Below are positions 7,572-9,096 of a stretch of DNA of 9,096 nucleotides, in pieces. Positions within the stretch are counted from its first letter, which is position 1. Each line of letters begins with the position of its first letter. Where the stretch lies: contig JAIRTN010000028.1 of assembly GCA_031254905.1 (NCBI GenBank), positions 1 to 9,096 of the forward strand. Reading direction: 5' to 3'. A model generated the notes under the pieces. The model was not told where the DNA came from and made no database searches. It saw nothing but the letters and a program-made list of their open reading frames with translations. Made by a program: the position numbers and the translations under genes. Origin of the DNA: Coriobacteriales bacterium. GTDB taxonomy: Bacteria; Actinomycetota; Coriobacteriia; Coriobacteriales; UBA8131.

Positions 7572-7595
7572 CCCCTCGCTCCCGCCCCTCCTCCC
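7572..7595 (-). other. G-quadruplex-prone sequence upstream of the tig promoter
   Basis: The + strand has C runs at 7572-7575, 7581-7583, 7585-7588 and 7593-7595. On the minus strand these are four G-tracts of at least three with loops of 4, 1 and 5 bases, matching the standard G3N1-7 pattern. It lies about 105 bases upstream of the tig -10 and just before the tRNA promoter candidate. A role is inference. Confidence 0.5.
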
Positions 7596-7600
7596 ATGAC

Positions 7601-7629
7601 TTGAATTATCGTCCGTTTTCCTTTACTGT
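7601..7629 (+). promoter_or_regulatory. Candidate promoter of tRNA-Gly
   Basis: TTGAAT (7601-7606), four of six matches to TTGACA with the leading TTGA intact, is followed after 17 bases by TACTGT (7624-7629), a weak -10. A start near 7636 would give a leader of about 50 bases before the tRNA. The spacing is ideal but the -10 is poor. Confidence 0.4.
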
Positions 7630-7687
7630 TTCCAATGCTCGGTTTTACGCCTCGGACGCCCACCTTACGGGCATCCAACTTCCAAGA

Positions 7688-7763
7688 GCGGCAGTAGTTC
7701 AATTGGTAGAGCATCAGCCTTCCAAGCTGATCGTTGCGGGTTCGAGTCCCGTCTGCCGCTCCA
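7688..7763 (+). tRNA. tRNA-Gly (anticodon TCC)
   Basis: A complete 76-base cloverleaf. The acceptor arm GCGGCAG (7688-7694) pairs with CTGCCGC (7753-7759), followed by discriminator T and an encoded CCA (7761-7763). The D arm contains AATTGGTAGA. The anticodon stem TCAGC/GCTGA encloses loop CTTCCAA with anticodon TCC at 7721-7723, which reads GGA (and GGG by wobble). The T arm has the standard GGTTCGAGTCC core. The TCC anticodon, U-type discriminator and GCGG start all agree with glycine. It is a single tRNA, directly followed by a strong terminator. Confidence 0.97.
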
Positions 7764-7768
7764 TATGA

Positions 7769-7809
7769 CGATAACAAAGAGGCCCCCTCGTGGGGCTTCT
7801 TTGTTATCG
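7769..7809 (+). terminator. Rho-independent terminator of tRNA-Gly
   Basis: An 18-bp stem: the left arm 7769-7786 starts CGATAACAAAG and ends GGCCCC; the right arm 7792-7809 starts GGGGC and ends TTTGTTATCG; the loop is five bases. There is only one G-T pair. The GC-rich top followed by a T-rich run (7797-7806) is the classic form, and the matching A-rich left arm makes it potentially bidirectional. It begins five bases after the tRNA CCA and insulates it from the reductase gene. Confidence 0.9.
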
Positions 7810-7855
7810 CCGTGCGGTTGTGCAGACGGAACTCGAAGCCTGACAAGGGGACATG

Positions 7856-7869
7856 TGTGTCATGACACA
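7856..7869. promoter_or_regulatory. Perfect 14-bp palindrome, probable operator
   Basis: TGTGTCATGACACA is identical on both strands, and sits 142 bases upstream of the reductase start codon and 46 bases past the terminator. A perfect palindrome of this length suits a homodimeric regulator. The outer TGTG/CACA resembles CRP/FNR-type half-sites, but the spacing is two bases shorter than the classic CRP site, so no regulator is assigned. Confidence 0.5.
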
Positions 7870-7896
7870 TTCGGAAGACGATCGCGACAGACTCAA

Positions 7897-7917
7897 AACC
7901 CCTCGTTTCATGGGGTT
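7897..7917. promoter_or_regulatory. Small hairpin upstream of the reductase gene
   Basis: AACCCC (7897-7902) and GGGGTT (7912-7917) can pair around a nine-base loop. It lies between the palindrome and the reductase start, perhaps in the leader. GATAAG at 7919-7924 is a possible -10 with no fitting -35; no convincing promoter for the reductase gene was found in 7810-8011. Confidence 0.25.
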
Positions 7918-8011
7918 CGATAAGAACACATGAGAAGTATCATCCGAACTGGCACTGCTCAAGCAGAGGGTGCATGGGAGACTACAAATCTTTTGTCTGA
8001 AAGGAGAATCA

Positions 8012-9096
8012 ATGAAGAAAGAAGGGGAAGGCTTGTCCAGGAGGGGCTTCGTCCAAGGTGCGCTAGGCGCAGGGGCGGCGACAGCCTTGGCCGGGTTTGC
8101 GGGCTGCGCTTCGGATCCAGCCAGCAATGGCGCTCGAACCGAGCCTTGGCTACCCGAGAAGTGGGATGAGGAAACCGACATCGTAATTGCTGGTTACGGC
8201 GCCGCTGGTGTCGCCGCCGCCATAACGGCACTCGAAGCGGGAGCTTCATGTATCGTGCTTGAGAAAAGTGTCGTCGAAGATGGCGGCAACTTCGGCTGTT
8301 CAGCAGGGATTGTCCATACCAATATTCAGGTCGATGATCCTCAGGAAATGAAAGAAAAGGTCATCCGCAGTTCATTTCAGGGTGTCCCAAACACTGAAGC
8401 CATCAACGCGATGGTCGACAACATGCAAGATACCTACCCCTGGCTTACTGACCATGGTCTGAAGTTCGTTCGAACTGAGGATGGCTCAAACATTAAGCGT
8501 TCAGGTGGCGGCCGTTTCACTTTGGACATCGGCACCGAGAAGACAGGATCCGGAGTCAACTTGTTCGGAGCCTTGACAAAAATTGCCCATGACGATGGCG
8601 TTGACGTCCGTCTCGCAACACCAATCACCGGCCTGATTCAAAACCCTCTGACCAGAGAGGTGCTTGGAGCTGTTGCCACTAAAGCCGATGGAACTGAGCT
8701 GAAGATCAAAGCCAGAAAGGCTGTCATCTTTTGCACAGGCAGCTACGAGAATAACCCCGAAAAGCAGTCCTGGTACAACCATACAGGCATCTTCCAGTAC
8801 CCTTGGGGAACCCCCTATAACACCGGCGATGGATTAGACATCTGCGCAGCTGCCGGTGCCACGCTTTGGCATCTGACAAGTAACGAATACGGTAACTTTG
8901 GATTGCTTCCAGCAACGAAGGAAGCTGGTACAGCTGTCTGTCTGCAGTTTACCGGCTTGGAGCCGTTTAACTATATTATTGTCAACCGTTACGGCAAGCG
9001 CTTCATGGACGATGCATCAAGCTTGGCCCATAATAACGGACCAAAACCTATCCTCAACTTCGACCGCGGCAAAGTTGAGTACACAAACATTCCGTT
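8012..9096 (+). CDS. Tat-exported FAD-dependent reductase (FAD_binding_2 family), partial at right edge
   Basis: The first 361 codons are open to the window end with no stop, so the gene is truncated by the edge. The ATG follows AAGGAG (8001-8006) by five bases, a strong ribosome site. The N-terminus is a twin-arginine signal: SRRGFV (9-14), a hydrophobic Ala/Gly-rich segment, and FAGC ending at C32, which could be a lipobox giving a Tat lipoprotein. Next come the FAD Rossmann motif GYGAAG (61-66) with the ribose-binding Glu in VLEK (E84), a GGNFGCSAG loop (91-99), TGDGLD (271-276) with AGA after it, and VNRYGKRFMDD (324-334). These fit the fumarate reductase/flavocytochrome c/3-ketosteroid dehydrogenase superfamily. 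Eggerthellaceae carry many such exported reductases for small organic electron acceptors (urocanate, cinnamates, cardiac glycosides). The substrate here is unknown. There is no heme-binding CxxCH or FMN-binding domain before the FAD domain. Confidence 0.9.
   Translation, partial: MKKEGEGLSRRGFVQGALGAGAATALAGFAGCASDPASNGARTEPWLPEKWDEETDIVIAGYGAAGVAAAITALEAGASCIVLEKSVVEDGGNFGCSAGIVHTNIQVDDPQEMKEKVIRSSFQGVPNTEAINAMVDNMQDTYPWLTDHGLKFVRTEDGSNIKRSGGGRFTLDIGTEKTGSGVNLFGALTKIAHDDGVDVRLATPITGLIQNPLTREVLGAVATKADGTELKIKARKAVIFCTGSYENNPEKQSWYNHTGIFQYPWGTPYNTGDGLDICAAAGATLWHLTSNEYGNFGLLPATKEAGTAVCLQFTGLEPFNYIIVNRYGKRFMDDASSLAHNNGPKPILNFDRGKVEYTNIP

Larger units (their letters stand above)
7329..7687. other. 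Intergenic control region between tig and tRNA-Gly
   Basis: This 359-base divergent gap holds the probable tig promoter (7459-7467) with a leader of about 120 bases, a C-rich stretch that is G-quadruplex-prone on the minus strand (7572-7595), a candidate tRNA promoter (7601-7629) and a small hairpin (7654-7676). Near the tig start the heptamer GACATCC occurs at 7348-7354 and 7358-7364, followed by GACATAC at 7367-7373. I see no protein-coding gene in it. An extended minus-strand frame from 7870 into this region is antisense to the tRNA and is spurious. Confidence 0.6.

Noticed and set aside
7654..7676. Hairpin GGA-GCCC/GGGC-TCC upstream of the tRNA as a possible terminator or riboswitch
   Set aside because: Only four continuous pairs with a mismatch, no T-tract, and no aptamer recognised; probably just part of the tRNA leader.
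7460..7870. A 136-codon minus-strand frame containing DGTRTRNDQLGRLMLYQLNY
   Set aside because: This peptide is the antisense translation of the tRNA-Gly, a well-known false protein in databases.
7930..8169. A 79-codon + strand frame overlapping the reductase start
   Set aside because: It is out of frame with the reductase, whose Tat signal, strong ribosome site and FAD motif are clear; no good ribosome site precedes it.

Overview
The window looks like a chromosomal segment from a high-GC Gram-positive of the class Coriobacteriia, most likely Eggerthellaceae. This is inferred from protein style, not from a marker gene. The clues are a tig-clpP-clpX cluster with actinobacterial-type extensions, a subgroup Ic aspartate-type aminotransferase, and a Tat-exported flavin reductase of the kind these gut anaerobes carry in many copies. 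No ribosomal RNA, CRISPR array, transposase or phage gene is visible.

Layout from left to right. Positions 1-442 hold no convincing gene, only G-rich repeats and hairpins. A sodium/proline symporter gene (putP) runs leftward, 2029 to 443. A 251-base divergent control region with a good rightward promoter, a perfect 14-base tandem repeat and inverted repeats separates it from a rightward PLP-dependent aminotransferase gene (2281-3585). A short GC-rich convergent gap (3586-3700) follows. The leftward proteostasis operon occupies 7328 to 3701 in the order tig (trigger factor), clpP, clpX, with gaps of 29 and 35 bases. Upstream of it are an extended -10 promoter, a leader of about 120 bases and a G-quadruplex candidate. 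A tRNA-Gly(TCC) gene with encoded CCA lies at 7688-7763, followed at once by a strong 18-bp-stem terminator. After a 202-base gap containing a perfect 14-base palindrome, a rightward gene for a Tat-signal FAD-dependent reductase starts at 8012 and runs off the right edge.

How the genes work together: trigger factor meets nascent chains at the ribosome, and ClpX unfolds tagged or damaged proteins into the ClpP chamber, so the three-gene operon forms one synthesis-to-degradation unit. PutP and the aminotransferase are both tied to amino acid use (uptake and transamination), but they are divergently transcribed and a functional link is only inferred. The exported reductase probably passes electrons to an unknown small molecule outside the membrane.

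I found no clearly new multi-gene system. The points most worth a second look are the roughly 90-residue Lys/Ala-rich tail on trigger factor, the palindrome upstream of the exported reductase, the G-quadruplex-prone tracts at 59-110 and 7572-7595, and the structured repeats between putP and the aminotransferase gene.
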